Shown here: piece by piece, positions 8,112-16,569 of the stretch
Position numbering within the stretch: position 1 is the first letter of the stretch
Layout of the letters: every line of letters begins with the position of its first letter
Program-made: the position numbers and the translations under genes
The notes under the pieces: model-generated
Seen by the model: only the letters and a program-made list of their open reading frames with translations
Told to the model about the DNA's origin: nothing
The model's database searches: none
Origin: Pengzhenrongella frigida
GTDB taxonomy: Bacteria; Actinomycetota; Actinomycetes; Actinomycetales; Cellulomonadaceae
Direction: 5' to 3'
Assembly (NCBI RefSeq): GCF_004168625.1
Contig: NZ_SDWW01000009.1
Coordinates: forward strand, 42,804 to 106,803
Length of the DNA stretch: 64,000 bases

Positions 8112-9689
8112 GTGAAGCTGGAACTACGCGGGATCACCAAACGCTTCGGGTCCTTGGTGGCGAACGACCACATCGACCTGGTCGTCGAGTCAGGCGAGAT
8201 CCACGCGTTGCTCGGTGAGAACGGTGCAGGCAAGAGCACCCTGATGAACGTCCTGTACGGGTTCTACGACCCGGACGACGGCGAGATCCTCATCGACGAC
8301 ACCGCGGTGAACTTTGACGGACCGGGCGACGCGATGGCCGCCGGCATCGGCATGGTCCACCAGCACTTCATGCTCGTGCCCGTGTTCACGGTCGCCGAGA
8401 ACGTCGTCCTGGGGCACGAACCGGTCCGGGGCGGCGGGCTGATCGACCTCACCGAGGCGCGGCGCCGCGTGCGCGAGATCTCCGACCGGTTCGGGTTCGA
8501 CGTCGACCCGGACGCGAAGATCGAGGACCTCACCGTCGGTGCCCAGCAGCGCGTCGAGATCATCAAGGCCCTCTCGCGCGAGGCCCGGGTCCTCATCCTC
8601 GACGAGCCCACCGCGGTGCTCACCCCGCAGGAGACCGACGAGCTGATCGGCATCATGCGCCAGCTGCGCGACTCCGGTACCTCGATCGTGTTCATCACCC
8701 ACAAGCTCCGCGAGGTCCGCGCCGTCGCCGACCGGATCACGGTGATCCGCCGCGGCAAGGTCGTGGGCAGCGCATCGCCGTCCGCGCCCGAGACCGAGCT
8801 CGCCTCCCTCATGGTCGGGCGGTCCGTCGACCTCGGCGTCGACAAGGCGCCGGCCCAGCCCGGGGAGGTCGGCCTCGCGGTGCGGGACCTCACCGTGCTC
8901 GACGCCCTCGGCGTCCGCCAGCTCGACGGCATCTCGTTCGACGTCGCGCGCGGCGAGATCCTCGCGATCGCCGGCGTGCAGGGCAACGGCCAGACCGAGC
9001 TGACCGAGGTCATCCTCGGGCTGCAGAAGCCGGTCGTCGGATCGGTGCAGCTGGACGGGCTCGAGCTCATCGGGCGCACCGTCAAGGAGGTGCTCAACGC
9101 CGGGGTCGGGTTCGTCCCCGAGGACCGCACCGAGGACGGCCTGGTGGCCGACTTCTCGATCGCCGAGAACCTCATCCTCGACCGGTACGACCAGCCGCCG
9201 TTCGCGAAGGGCTTCTCGCTGTACCCCTCGCAGGTGCGGACGAACGCCGAGAAGCGGACCGTCGAGTTCGACGTGCGCACCGGGTCGGTCGACGCGTTCG
9301 CGAGCACGCTGTCCGGCGGCAACCAGCAGAAGGTCGTCCTCGCCCGCGAGATGTCCCGACCGCTGCGCCTGCTCGTGGCGTCCCAGCCGACGCGCGGCCT
9401 CGACGTCGGCTCGATCGAGTTCGTGCACTCCCGCATCGTCGCCGAGCGTGACAACGGCACCCCCGTGCTCATCGTGTCGACCGAGCTCGACGAGGTCCTC
9501 GCGCTCGCCGACCGGATCGTGGTCATGTACCGCGGTCAGATCGTCGGCATCGTGCCCGGCGGCACCGACCGCGACGTCCTCGGCCTGATGATGGCCGGCG
9601 TCCCCCTGGTCGAGGCCCGCGAGCAGGCCGCAGCCCATCACACCGCGCTCGGCGACGCCGATATCGCGACCGAGGAGGACAACTCGTGA
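8112..9689 (+). CDS. Nucleoside ABC transporter ATP-binding protein (two ATPase domains)
   Basis: Energises nucleoside import together with the two permeases downstream (NupABC/YufNOPQ type). The 525 residues hold two fused nucleotide-binding domains. The first has a classic Walker A GENGAGKST near residue 36 and Walker B LILDEPTAVL. The second has a degenerate P-loop GVQGNGQTE, a good signature LSGGNQQKV and ASQPTRGLD. One intact and one degenerate site is normal for sugar/nucleoside importers. The GTG start has AAAGGGA upstream, and the stop overlaps the next start (GTGA). Confidence 0.94.
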   Translation: MKLELRGITKRFGSLVANDHIDLVVESGEIHALLGENGAGKSTLMNVLYGFYDPDDGEILIDDTAVNFDGPGDAMAAGIGMVHQHFMLVPVFTVAENVVLGHEPVRGGGLIDLTEARRRVREISDRFGFDVDPDAKIEDLTVGAQQRVEIIKALSREARVLILDEPTAVLTPQETDELIGIMRQLRDSGTSIVFITHKLREVRAVADRITVIRRGKVVGSASPSAPETELASLMVGRSVDLGVDKAPAQPGEVGLAVRDLTVLDALGVRQLDGISFDVARGEILAIAGVQGNGQTELTEVILGLQKPVVGSVQLDGLELIGRTVKEVLNAGVGFVPEDRTEDGLVADFSIAENLILDRYDQPPFAKGFSLYPSQVRTNAEKRTVEFDVRTGSVDAFASTLSGGNQQKVVLAREMSRPLRLLVASQPTRGLDVGSIEFVHSRIVAERDNGTPVLIVSTELDEVLALADRIVVMYRGQIVGIVPGGTDRDVLGLMMAGVPLVEAREQAAAHHTALGDADIATEEDNS

Positions 9690-10933
9690 GCCAGCCGATC
9701 GCACCGGAGCGGACGCAGCCCGCCGCGGGCAGGACGCGCGGGCAGCAGGCGCTGCACGAGATGCTGGCCAGCAACTGGCTCGCGACCGTGCTCGCGGTCG
9801 TGCTGGCGCTCGTGCTGTCCGGCGTGCTCATCGCCGCGGCCGACAAGGCCGTCCAGGAGACCGCCACCTACCTCTTCGCGCGACCTGGGGACTTCTTCGG
9901 TGCCGTGTGGACCTCGGTCTCGAGCGCGTACGTGGCGCTGTTCCAGGGCTCGATCGTCGACACGAGCGCGAGCACCCTCACCCGCATGATCCGGCCGATC
10001 ACCGAGACGATGACCGTCTCGATCCCGCTGATCTTCGCGGGGCTCGGGCTCGGGATCGGCTTCCGGGCCGGGCTGTTCAACATCGGTGCGCAGGGCCAGA
10101 TCATCCTCGGCGCGGTGTTCGCGGGTTACGTCGGCTTCACGTTCGACCTGCCGCCCGTCGTGCACGTGGTGCTCGCCGTGGTCGCCGCCGCGATCGGTGG
10201 TGGCCTGTGGGCCGGCATCGCGGGTGTGCTCAAGGCGCGCACGGGTGCGAACGAGGTGATCGTGACGATCATGCTCAACAACATCGCGGTGTACCTCGTC
10301 GCGTTCCTGCTCACGACCACTGCGTTCCAGCGCGGCGACAGCAACAACCCGATCTCGCCGCCGCTGAACTCGAACTCGCTGTTCCCGCTCCTGCTCGGGT
10401 CCGGCTTCCGGCTGCACGCCGGCTTCCTGCTCGCGCTCGCGACCGCGGTCGGCGTGTGGTGGCTGATGAACCGCTCGACGATCGGCTTCCAGTTCCGGGC
10501 GGTCGGGTCGAACCCGAACGCCGCCCGGGTGGCCGGGATCTCGGTCAACGCGGCCTACGTGTGGGTGATGGTCGTCGCCGGTGCGCTGGCCGGTCTGGGC
10601 GGCGCGGCGCAGGTGCTCGGCACAGAGAAGGTGCTGACCGCCGGGGTCGCCGCGAGCTTCGGGTTCGACGCGATCACGGTCGCCCTGCTCGGGCGGTCCA
10701 AGCCGCTGGGCACCGTGCTCGCCGGGCTGCTGTTCGGTGCGCTGCGGGCGGGTGGGTTCGCCATGCAGGCCCGGACCGGGACCCCGATCGACATCGTGCT
10801 CGTCGTGCAGTCGCTGATCGTGCTCTTCATCGCCGCGCCACCTCTGGTGCGGGCGTTGTTCCGGCTACCCGCGGCCGGGACGGAACCGCCCGTCCTTGCC
10901 GTCAGCCCGTCCGTGAAGGAGGTAGGCCTGTGA
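9686..10933 (+). CDS. Nucleoside ABC transporter permease 1
   Basis: Membrane subunit (415 residues, BPD_transp_2 family) with about ten hydrophobic helices. GLFNIGAQGQIILGA and GANEVIVTIMLNNIA are family hallmarks, as is FRAVGSNPNAARVAGI before the last helices. It starts with GTG overlapping the ATPase stop and ends overlapping the next permease, so all three are translated as one coupled unit. A polar N-terminal segment of about 30 residues precedes the first helix. Confidence 0.93.
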   Translation: MSQPIAPERTQPAAGRTRGQQALHEMLASNWLATVLAVVLALVLSGVLIAAADKAVQETATYLFARPGDFFGAVWTSVSSAYVALFQGSIVDTSASTLTRMIRPITETMTVSIPLIFAGLGLGIGFRAGLFNIGAQGQIILGAVFAGYVGFTFDLPPVVHVVLAVVAAAIGGGLWAGIAGVLKARTGANEVIVTIMLNNIAVYLVAFLLTTTAFQRGDSNNPISPPLNSNSLFPLLLGSGFRLHAGFLLALATAVGVWWLMNRSTIGFQFRAVGSNPNAARVAGISVNAAYVWVMVVAGALAGLGGAAQVLGTEKVLTAGVAASFGFDAITVALLGRSKPLGTVLAGLLFGALRAGGFAMQARTGTPIDIVLVVQSLIVLFIAAPPLVRALFRLPAAGTEPPVLAVSPSVKEVGL

Positions 10934-12234
10934 GCACCGTCGTGGAAGCCCCGACCGCGTCGTCGGGTCCCCAGTCGCCTCGCAGCGGCGCCGTCCTGGC
11001 CCCGATCAGCTGGAAGGCGCCGATCGCCTACGCCGTCGTGGCCGTCATCGCCCTCATCGGGTTCGTGGTGGTCGCGCCGAAGGGGCTCGAGACCACGTTC
11101 ACCGTGTCGACCTCCTCGGACTTCTTCCAGATCGCCCCGATCACCGTGCCGTCCACCGCCACCGCGCTCCTGCTGTGCCTGGTCGCGCTCGTGCTGGCGG
11201 GCGTCTCGTTCTGGGCGACCCGGTCCCGGCGCAAGGTCGGGGTGTGGTTGCCGTCCGTGTACGGCGTCGCGCTCGTGCTCGCGTTCCTCACCTGGTCCGC
11301 GGCGGGCAAGGACTCGGCGCTGCCCCTGACCGGCCTGCTCCAGGGCTCGCTGTTCCTCGCGGTCCCGTTGGTGTTCGGCGCGCTCGCGGGCCTGCTCTGC
11401 GAGCGGTCGGGGATCATCAACATCGCCATCGAGGGCCAGCTGCTCGCGGGGGCGTTCCTCGCCGCCGTCGTCGCCTCGATCACCCACAGCGCCTACGCGG
11501 GCCTGGTCGCCGCACCGATCGCCGGTGCCCTGGTCGGGCTCCTGCTGGTGCTGTTCTCGATCCGGTACATGGTCGACCAGATCATCGTCGGGGTGGTGCT
11601 CAACGTGCTCGTCATCGGCGTGACGAGCTACCTGTTCTCGACGGTGCTCAAGGTCGACGCCGCCACGTTCAACTCCCCGCCGAAGCTGCCGGTCATCGGG
11701 ATCCCGGTGCTCTCGCAGATCCCGATCATCGGCCCGGTGCTGTTCCGGCAGACCGTGCTCGTGTACGTCATGTACGTCGTGGTGGCCGTGCTCCAGGTCA
11801 TGGTGTTCCGCAGCCGCTGGGGCCTGCGCCTGCGCGCCGTCGGCGAGCACCCCAAGGCGGCCGACACCGTCGGGATCAAGGTCAACCTCACGCGGATGAA
11901 GTCCACGGTCCTCGGTGGCGCGGTCGCCGGTCTGGGCGGTGCCTTCTTCACGGTCGCCGCCGGGCTGGCCTTCGGCAAGGAGATGGCCGGTGGCAAGGGG
12001 TATATCGCCCTGGCTGCCATGATCCTCGGGCGGTGGAGCCCGGCCGGTGCGCTGGCGGCAGCCCTGCTGTTCGGGTTCTCGGACAACCTGCGGGTGGTGC
12101 TCGGCATCGTGGGCACGCCGATCCCCAGCCAGATCATGCTCATGACGCCGTACGTCGTCACGATCTTCGCCGTCGCCGGAGTGGTCGGGCGCGTGCGCGC
12201 GCCGGCCTCCGAGGGCATCCCGTACGTCAAGTGA
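10930..12234 (+). CDS. Nucleoside ABC transporter permease 2
   Basis: Second membrane subunit of the importer (434 residues, BPD_transp_2 family), expected to form a heterodimer with permease 1. Motifs: SGIINIAIEGQLLAGAF, YMVDQIIVGVVLNVL and LRAVGEHPKAADTVGI. Compared with permease 1 it has extra hydrophobic segments in its first 140 residues before the shared core. The GTG start overlaps the previous stop; the cytidine deaminase gene begins 8 bp after its stop, tying uptake to catabolism. Confidence 0.93.
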   Translation: MSTVVEAPTASSGPQSPRSGAVLAPISWKAPIAYAVVAVIALIGFVVVAPKGLETTFTVSTSSDFFQIAPITVPSTATALLLCLVALVLAGVSFWATRSRRKVGVWLPSVYGVALVLAFLTWSAAGKDSALPLTGLLQGSLFLAVPLVFGALAGLLCERSGIINIAIEGQLLAGAFLAAVVASITHSAYAGLVAAPIAGALVGLLLVLFSIRYMVDQIIVGVVLNVLVIGVTSYLFSTVLKVDAATFNSPPKLPVIGIPVLSQIPIIGPVLFRQTVLVYVMYVVVAVLQVMVFRSRWGLRLRAVGEHPKAADTVGIKVNLTRMKSTVLGGAVAGLGGAFFTVAAGLAFGKEMAGGKGYIALAAMILGRWSPAGALAAALLFGFSDNLRVVLGIVGTPIPSQIMLMTPYVVTIFAVAGVVGRVRAPASEGIPYVK

Positions 12235-12242
12235 GGAACACC

Positions 12243-12644
12243 GTGGAGAACGAGATCGACTGGGATGCCCTGCGCCTCGCGGCGACCGAGGTGATGCGCC
12301 GCGCGTACGTGCCGTACTCCAAGTTCCCGGTGGGGGCCGCGGCGCTGGTCGACGACGGCCGGATCGTGGTGGGCTGCAACGTCGAGAACGCGTCCTACGG
12401 GCTGACGCTGTGCGCCGAGTGCGCGCTCGTCTCCGGCCTGCACGTCTCGGGCGGCGGACGGCTCGTGGCCTTCGCCTGCGTCGATGCGCACGGCAACGCG
12501 CTGATGCCGTGCGGGCGGTGCCGCCAGCTGCTGTGGGAGCACGGCGGGGCCGCGCTGCTGGTGAACACTGTGAGCGGTGTCCGGCCCATGACCGAGGTCT
12601 TGCCGGACGCCTTCGGACCCGAGGACCTGGTGGAGCGAGCATGA
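12243..12644 (+). CDS. cdd: Cytidine deaminase
   Basis: Converts cytidine and deoxycytidine to uridine and deoxyuridine. It is a short 133-residue form of the homotetrameric enzyme. The zinc site is complete: the catalytic Glu in CAECALVSG and the two Cys of PCGRCRQ. The N-terminal YVPYSKFPVGAA and VENASYGLTL substrate-binding segments are typical. GTG 12243 follows GAGGAACACC; the stop overlaps the deoA start (ATGA). With the importer upstream and deoA downstream it feeds imported pyrimidine nucleosides into phosphorolysis. Confidence 0.96.
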   Translation: MENEIDWDALRLAATEVMRRAYVPYSKFPVGAAALVDDGRIVVGCNVENASYGLTLCAECALVSGLHVSGGGRLVAFACVDAHGNALMPCGRCRQLLWEHGGAALLVNTVSGVRPMTEVLPDAFGPEDLVERA

Positions 12645-13942
12645 GTACCGCAGAGCTTTTCGACGCAGTCGACGTCATCCGCACCAAACGCGACAAGGGC
12701 CGGCTGAGCGACGCCCAGATCGACTGGGTCATCGACGCCTACACCCGCGGCGTCGTGGCTGAGGAGCAGATGTCGGCGCTCAACATGGCCATCCTGCTCA
12801 ACGGCATGGACCGACCCGAGATCGCGCGGTGGACGGCGGCGATGATCGCGTCCGGCGAGCGGATGGACTTCTCCGGGCTGTCCCGCCCGACGTCGGACAA
12901 GCACTCCACCGGCGGGGTCGGCGACAAGATCACCCTCCCGCTCGCACCGCTGGTCGCCGTGTTCGGCGTGGCGGTCCCGCAGCTCTCGGGCCGCGGGCTC
13001 GGTCACACGGGCGGCACGCTCGACAAGCTCGAGTCCATCCCCGGCTGGCGCGCCGCCCTGAGCAACGCCGAGATGCTGGCGCAGCTCGAGAGCATCGGCG
13101 CGGTCATCTGCCAGGCCGGGTCCGGCCTGGCCCCCGCCGACCGCAAGCTCTACGCGCTGCGCGACGTGACCGGCACGGTCGAGGCGATCCCGCTGATCGC
13201 GTCGTCGATCATGAGCAAGAAGATCGCCGAGGGGACCGGATCCCTCGTGCTCGACGTCAAGGTCGGGTCCGGCGCCTTCATGAAGAACATCGACCAGGCG
13301 ACCGAGCTCGCGCGCACCATGGTCGACCTCGGCACGGATGCCGGGGTGCGGACGGTGGCGCTGCTGACCGACATGTCGACGCCGCTCGGGCTGACCGCCG
13401 GGAACGCGCTCGAGGTGCGGGAGTCCGTCGAGGTGCTCGCCGGCGGCGGGCCGGCCGACGTCGTCGAGCTCACCGTCGCGCTCGCCCGGGAGATGCTCGC
13501 GGGCGCCGGGGTCACGGGCGTCGACCCGGCCGACGCGCTCGTCGACGGGCGGGCGATGGACGTGTGGAAGCGGATGATCCGGGCGCAGGGCGGGGACCCG
13601 GACGCGGCGCTGCCGTGGGCGAGCGAGACCGAGCTGGTCCTCGCCCCGGCCGACGGCGTCGTCGTGAGGCTCGATGCGCTCGCGGTCGGGGTCGCGGCCT
13701 GGCGTCTCGGCGCCGGTCGCGCGCGCCGGAGCGACACCGTGCAGGCCGGCGCCGGGGTCGTGATGCACGCCAAGCCCGGTGCCCTGGTGCGCGCCGGTGA
13801 GCCGCTCATGACGTTGCACACCGACACCCCGGAACGGTTCTCGCGGGCGCGGGAGGCCCTGCTCGACGCGGTCACCATCGCCCCCGAGGGTTCGGCCCCG
13901 CCCCGCACGCCGCTGATCCTCGACCGGATCGCCGCGGGCTGA
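12641..13942 (+). CDS. deoA: Thymidine phosphorylase
   Basis: Splits thymidine or deoxyuridine with phosphate into base and 2-deoxyribose-1-phosphate. The 433-residue protein has IRTKRDKGRLSDAQI at the N terminus, the phosphate-binding DKHSTGGVGDK, the SGRGLGHTGGTLDKLE signature and SKKIAEGT, in the order seen in DeoA/pyrimidine phosphorylases. It is translationally coupled to cdd. The C-terminal domain with GAGVVMHAKPG is intact. Confidence 0.96.
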   Translation: MSTAELFDAVDVIRTKRDKGRLSDAQIDWVIDAYTRGVVAEEQMSALNMAILLNGMDRPEIARWTAAMIASGERMDFSGLSRPTSDKHSTGGVGDKITLPLAPLVAVFGVAVPQLSGRGLGHTGGTLDKLESIPGWRAALSNAEMLAQLESIGAVICQAGSGLAPADRKLYALRDVTGTVEAIPLIASSIMSKKIAEGTGSLVLDVKVGSGAFMKNIDQATELARTMVDLGTDAGVRTVALLTDMSTPLGLTAGNALEVRESVEVLAGGGPADVVELTVALAREMLAGAGVTGVDPADALVDGRAMDVWKRMIRAQGGDPDAALPWASETELVLAPADGVVVRLDALAVGVAAWRLGAGRARRSDTVQAGAGVVMHAKPGALVRAGEPLMTLHTDTPERFSRAREALLDAVTIAPEGSAPPRTPLILDRIAAG

Positions 13943-13950
13943 GCGTCGTC

Positions 13951-15015
13951 GTGCCGGGTCCCGCACCCAGCGCTCCGGCCAGCCGCCGGCTGCAGGCGAC
14001 CACGGTCGCCCGCCGGCTCGGCCGGGTGCTGCGGTTCGGGGCCCCGTCGGGGTGGTACGGGGCACCCGCGGTCGCGGACGGCTGGTGGCCGCCGCCGCCG
14101 GTCGCGGTCGTCGCGGCCGGGCGCCGGGACGGCCTGCCCGCGGAGCTGCGGTCCCGCTACGACGACCTGCTCGCCGGGGCGAGGCCGCACGATGACGTGC
14201 GGGCGGTCCTCGAGCGCGTGTTCGCCGCCGGCGCCTCGCTCGACGCCGTCGCGTTCCTCGCCGCGACCTGGCCCGAGCTCACCGACCGGGACCGCGCCCA
14301 AGTGGCCGCGCCGCTGCGCCCGGTCGGCCGGGCCCGCGAGCTCCGGCTGGCCGAGGCGCCGGCCCAGCAGATGGACCCGACCACGTGCGGCTCCGCCGTG
14401 CTCGGGATGCTCGCCGCATCCGGTGACCCGCTGCTCGCGCTGTGGCTGGTGACGGGTCGGCGAATGCCCACGGCGCGGCCGTGGTGGCTCGGTACGCGCG
14501 CCGTGGCGGACGACGTGGCCACGGACGCGGCGTCCCGGTTCGTCGGGCTGCAGCTGGCCGTCAGGCGGGCCTCCAACCGGTCCGCCCTCGGCCCGCTGTC
14601 GTGGCCCGCAGGTCTCGGCACCCCGCCGTGGGGTGCGGCGCGGGCCGCGGTGTTCCCCGGGGCGACCTTCCGGTCGGTCATGATCGACGACACCGACACC
14701 CGCGGCCTGCGCGCCCTCCTGGGCCGCGCCGAACGGGCGCTCGCCGCCGGGGTGGGGGTGCCCCTGTTCACCGGCGGCGACCTCGGCGGTGGTGTCGCTG
14801 CGGCCGTCCCCCGGCACGTGGTCCTGCTGACCCCCGCGGCCACGCCCCCGGGGCCCGGCGAGGTGGGTCCGGAGTCCGGTCGGTACACCGTCTACGAGCC
14901 GTCCAGCGGTGCGGTGCACGCGGTGACCCGGGCCGAGCTGCTGGCCCCGGACGGGGCCCGGGCCGCGCTCGGCGGCTGGTCGCACGCGTGCTGGGCCGTG
15001 CTGCCGGGGGCCTGA
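13951..15015 (+). CDS. Predicted C39/papain-like cysteine peptidase-fold protein
   Basis: I do not recognise a named family. The 354-residue protein has a feature set like double-glycine or C39-type peptidases: QQMDPTTCGSAVLGML (about residues 136-151) would supply the oxyanion Gln and the catalytic Cys at the start of a helix, PRHVVLLTPA (about residue 288) the His, and RYTVYEPSSG (about residue 310) the usual place of the third residue, here Glu-Pro instead of Asp-Pro. There is no signal peptide or membrane helix. It starts 8 bp after deoA without an evident ribosome-binding site, so the exact start is uncertain. Confidence 0.6.
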   Translation: MPGPAPSAPASRRLQATTVARRLGRVLRFGAPSGWYGAPAVADGWWPPPPVAVVAAGRRDGLPAELRSRYDDLLAGARPHDDVRAVLERVFAAGASLDAVAFLAATWPELTDRDRAQVAAPLRPVGRARELRLAEAPAQQMDPTTCGSAVLGMLAASGDPLLALWLVTGRRMPTARPWWLGTRAVADDVATDAASRFVGLQLAVRRASNRSALGPLSWPAGLGTPPWGAARAAVFPGATFRSVMIDDTDTRGLRALLGRAERALAAGVGVPLFTGGDLGGGVAAAVPRHVVLLTPAATPPGPGEVGPESGRYTVYEPSSGAVHAVTRAELLAPDGARAALGGWSHACWAVLPGA

Positions 15016-15116
15016 CGGGAGGTGCGCCGGCCCCCGGGAGGCCGGGAGCGGAACGGCTGGCGCTCGCCGTCGGGCAGGGCGACGATGGATCTGCACCCTC
15101 GGCGACTGGAGGAACC

Positions 15117-15350
15117 ATGAGCACCCTTCCCGGACACGACGCCTGGCGCGACGCGGGTCTCTCCGAGGTCGATCCAGCCGGCATCATCGAGATCGAACCC
15201 GAGCCCGATTCCGACCTCGACGGCGGGCAGGTCGACGAGGAGTACGAGCCGGGTGAGCCACGCCCGGACCTGCGCGGCGAGGCCGATGCGGCCGACGTCA
15301 CCGAGCAGTCGGCGGAGCTCCCCCCGGACGACCGCGAGGAGTACCCCTGA
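15117..15350 (+). CDS. Small acidic protein of unknown function
   Basis: A 77-residue, strongly acidic, Pro-rich and probably disordered protein without Cys or hydrophobic segments. Motif-like acidic runs such as [13 protein letters not shown] and the ending PPDDREEYP are the only notable features. It has a good ribosome-binding site (GGAGG, 5 bases before the ATG), which supports it being real. It sits between the peptidase-like gene and add, on the same strand. Confidence 0.6.
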   Translation: MSTLPGHDAWRDAGLSEVDPAGIIEIEPEPDSDLDGGQVDEEYEPGEPRPDLRGEADAADVTEQSAELPPDDREEYP

Positions 15351-15380
15351 GCCTCGGAGCCGCACGCCCGGCGCTGCGGC

Positions 15381-15386
15381 TACGGT
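15381..15386 (+). promoter_or_regulatory. -10 box TACGGT, leaderless start of add
   Basis: TACGGT, 7 bases, then the ATG of adenosine deaminase; no ribosome-binding site. It means add can be transcribed independently of the upstream operon. Confidence 0.55.
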
Positions 15387-15393
15387 GGGCGCT

Positions 15394-16524
15394 ATGCCCA
15401 TTGACGAGTCCGCGATCGCGGCGCTGCCCAAGGTCGTGCTGCACGACCACCTCGACGGCGGGCTGCGGCCGGCGACCATCGTCGAGCTCGCTGCGACGGT
15501 CGGGCACGCGCTGCCCACGACCGACCCCGCCGAGCTCGGCGAGTGGTTCGTCCGGTCGGCCAGCTCCGGGAGTCTCGAGCAGTACCTGGCGACCTTCGAG
15601 CACACGGTCGCCGTGATGCAGACCGAGGACGCGCTGCGCCGGGTCGCGCGCGAGGCGGTGGCCGACCTCGTCGCCGACGGCGTCGTCTACGCCGAGGAGC
15701 GCTACGCCCCCGAGCAGCACCAGCGCACCGGACTGTCCCTGCAGCAGGTGGTCGACGCCGTCCAGGCCGGGTTCGCCGAGGGCGTCGCCGAGGCGGCCTC
15801 GACCGGTCATGTCATCCGGGTCGGCACGCTCCTCACCGCGATGCGCCAGACCGACCGCGGCGAGGAGATCGCGCGGCTCGCGCTCGAGAACCGGGAGCGC
15901 GGGGTGCTGGGCTTCGATACCGCCGGGCCCGAGGCGGGCTTCCCGCCCACCCTGCTGGAGACCGCGTTCCGGCTGCTGGCCGAGGCGAACTTCCCCGTCA
16001 CGATCCACGCGGGGGAGGCGGCCGGGCTCGACTCGATCGCGCAGGCGGTGCACGTCGGCCACGCGAGCCGGATCGGTCACGGGCTGCGGATCGTCGACGA
16101 CATCGACATCGTGCGTGCGGAGGGTGACCCGGCCGACAAGGAGCCGGGCGTCGAGGACGAGGCCCGGCTGGGCGCCCTCGCGCACTGGATCCGGGACCAC
16201 CAGATCCCGCTCGAGCTGTGCCCGACGTCCAACGTGCAGACCGGGGCGGCCCAGTCGATCGCGCAGCACCCGATCACGCTGCTGAAGGATCTCGGCTTCG
16301 CGGTCACGATCAACACCGACAACCGGCTGCAGTCGGGGACGACGGTCACCCGCGAGATGACGCTGCTCGCGACCGAGGCCGGCTGGACCCTGGACGACCT
16401 GCGCGACGCGACGGTGACGGCCGCCTGGAACGCGTTCATCCATCACGACGAGCGTGAGGCGCTCGTCGACGACCACATCCTGCCGGCGTTCGGCCAGCCG
16501 GTCGCGGGCCGGCACCGCGCCTGA
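15394..16524 (+). CDS. add: Adenosine deaminase
   Basis: Hydrolyses adenosine or deoxyadenosine to inosine or deoxyinosine, the substrate of the neighbouring purine nucleoside phosphorylase. The 376-residue amidohydrolase has the metal ligands in [11 protein letters not shown], the VTIHAGEA and RIGHGLRI motifs, [10 protein letters not shown] and [14 protein letters not shown] metal Asp (here [13 protein letters not shown]). The TDN form in place of TDDP is one I associate with actinobacterial Add proteins. The start is fixed by a leaderless promoter. Confidence 0.95.
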   Translation: MPIDESAIAALPKVVLHDHLDGGLRPATIVELAATVGHALPTTDPAELGEWFVRSASSGSLEQYLATFEHTVAVMQTEDALRRVAREAVADLVADGVVYAEERYAPEQHQRTGLSLQQVVDAVQAGFAEGVAEAASTGHVIRVGTLLTAMRQTDRGEEIARLALENRERGVLGFDTAGPEAGFPPTLLETAFRLLAEANFPVTIHAGEAAGLDSIAQAVHVGHASRIGHGLRIVDDIDIVRAEGDPADKEPGVEDEARLGALAHWIRDHQIPLELCPTSNVQTGAAQSIAQHPITLLKDLGFAVTINTDNRLQSGTTVTREMTLLATEAGWTLDDLRDATVTAAWNAFIHHDEREALVDDHILPAFGQPVAGRHRA

Positions 16525-16569
16525 CGCCCGCGCCGGGGCCGCCGACGGCCCGGCTACCCGACGGCGCGG

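Noticed and set aside
9907..10930. 5' extension of permease 2 through permease 1 in another frame
   Set aside because: The extension is Arg/Asp-rich noise; the real start is the GTG overlapping the permease 1 stop at 10930.
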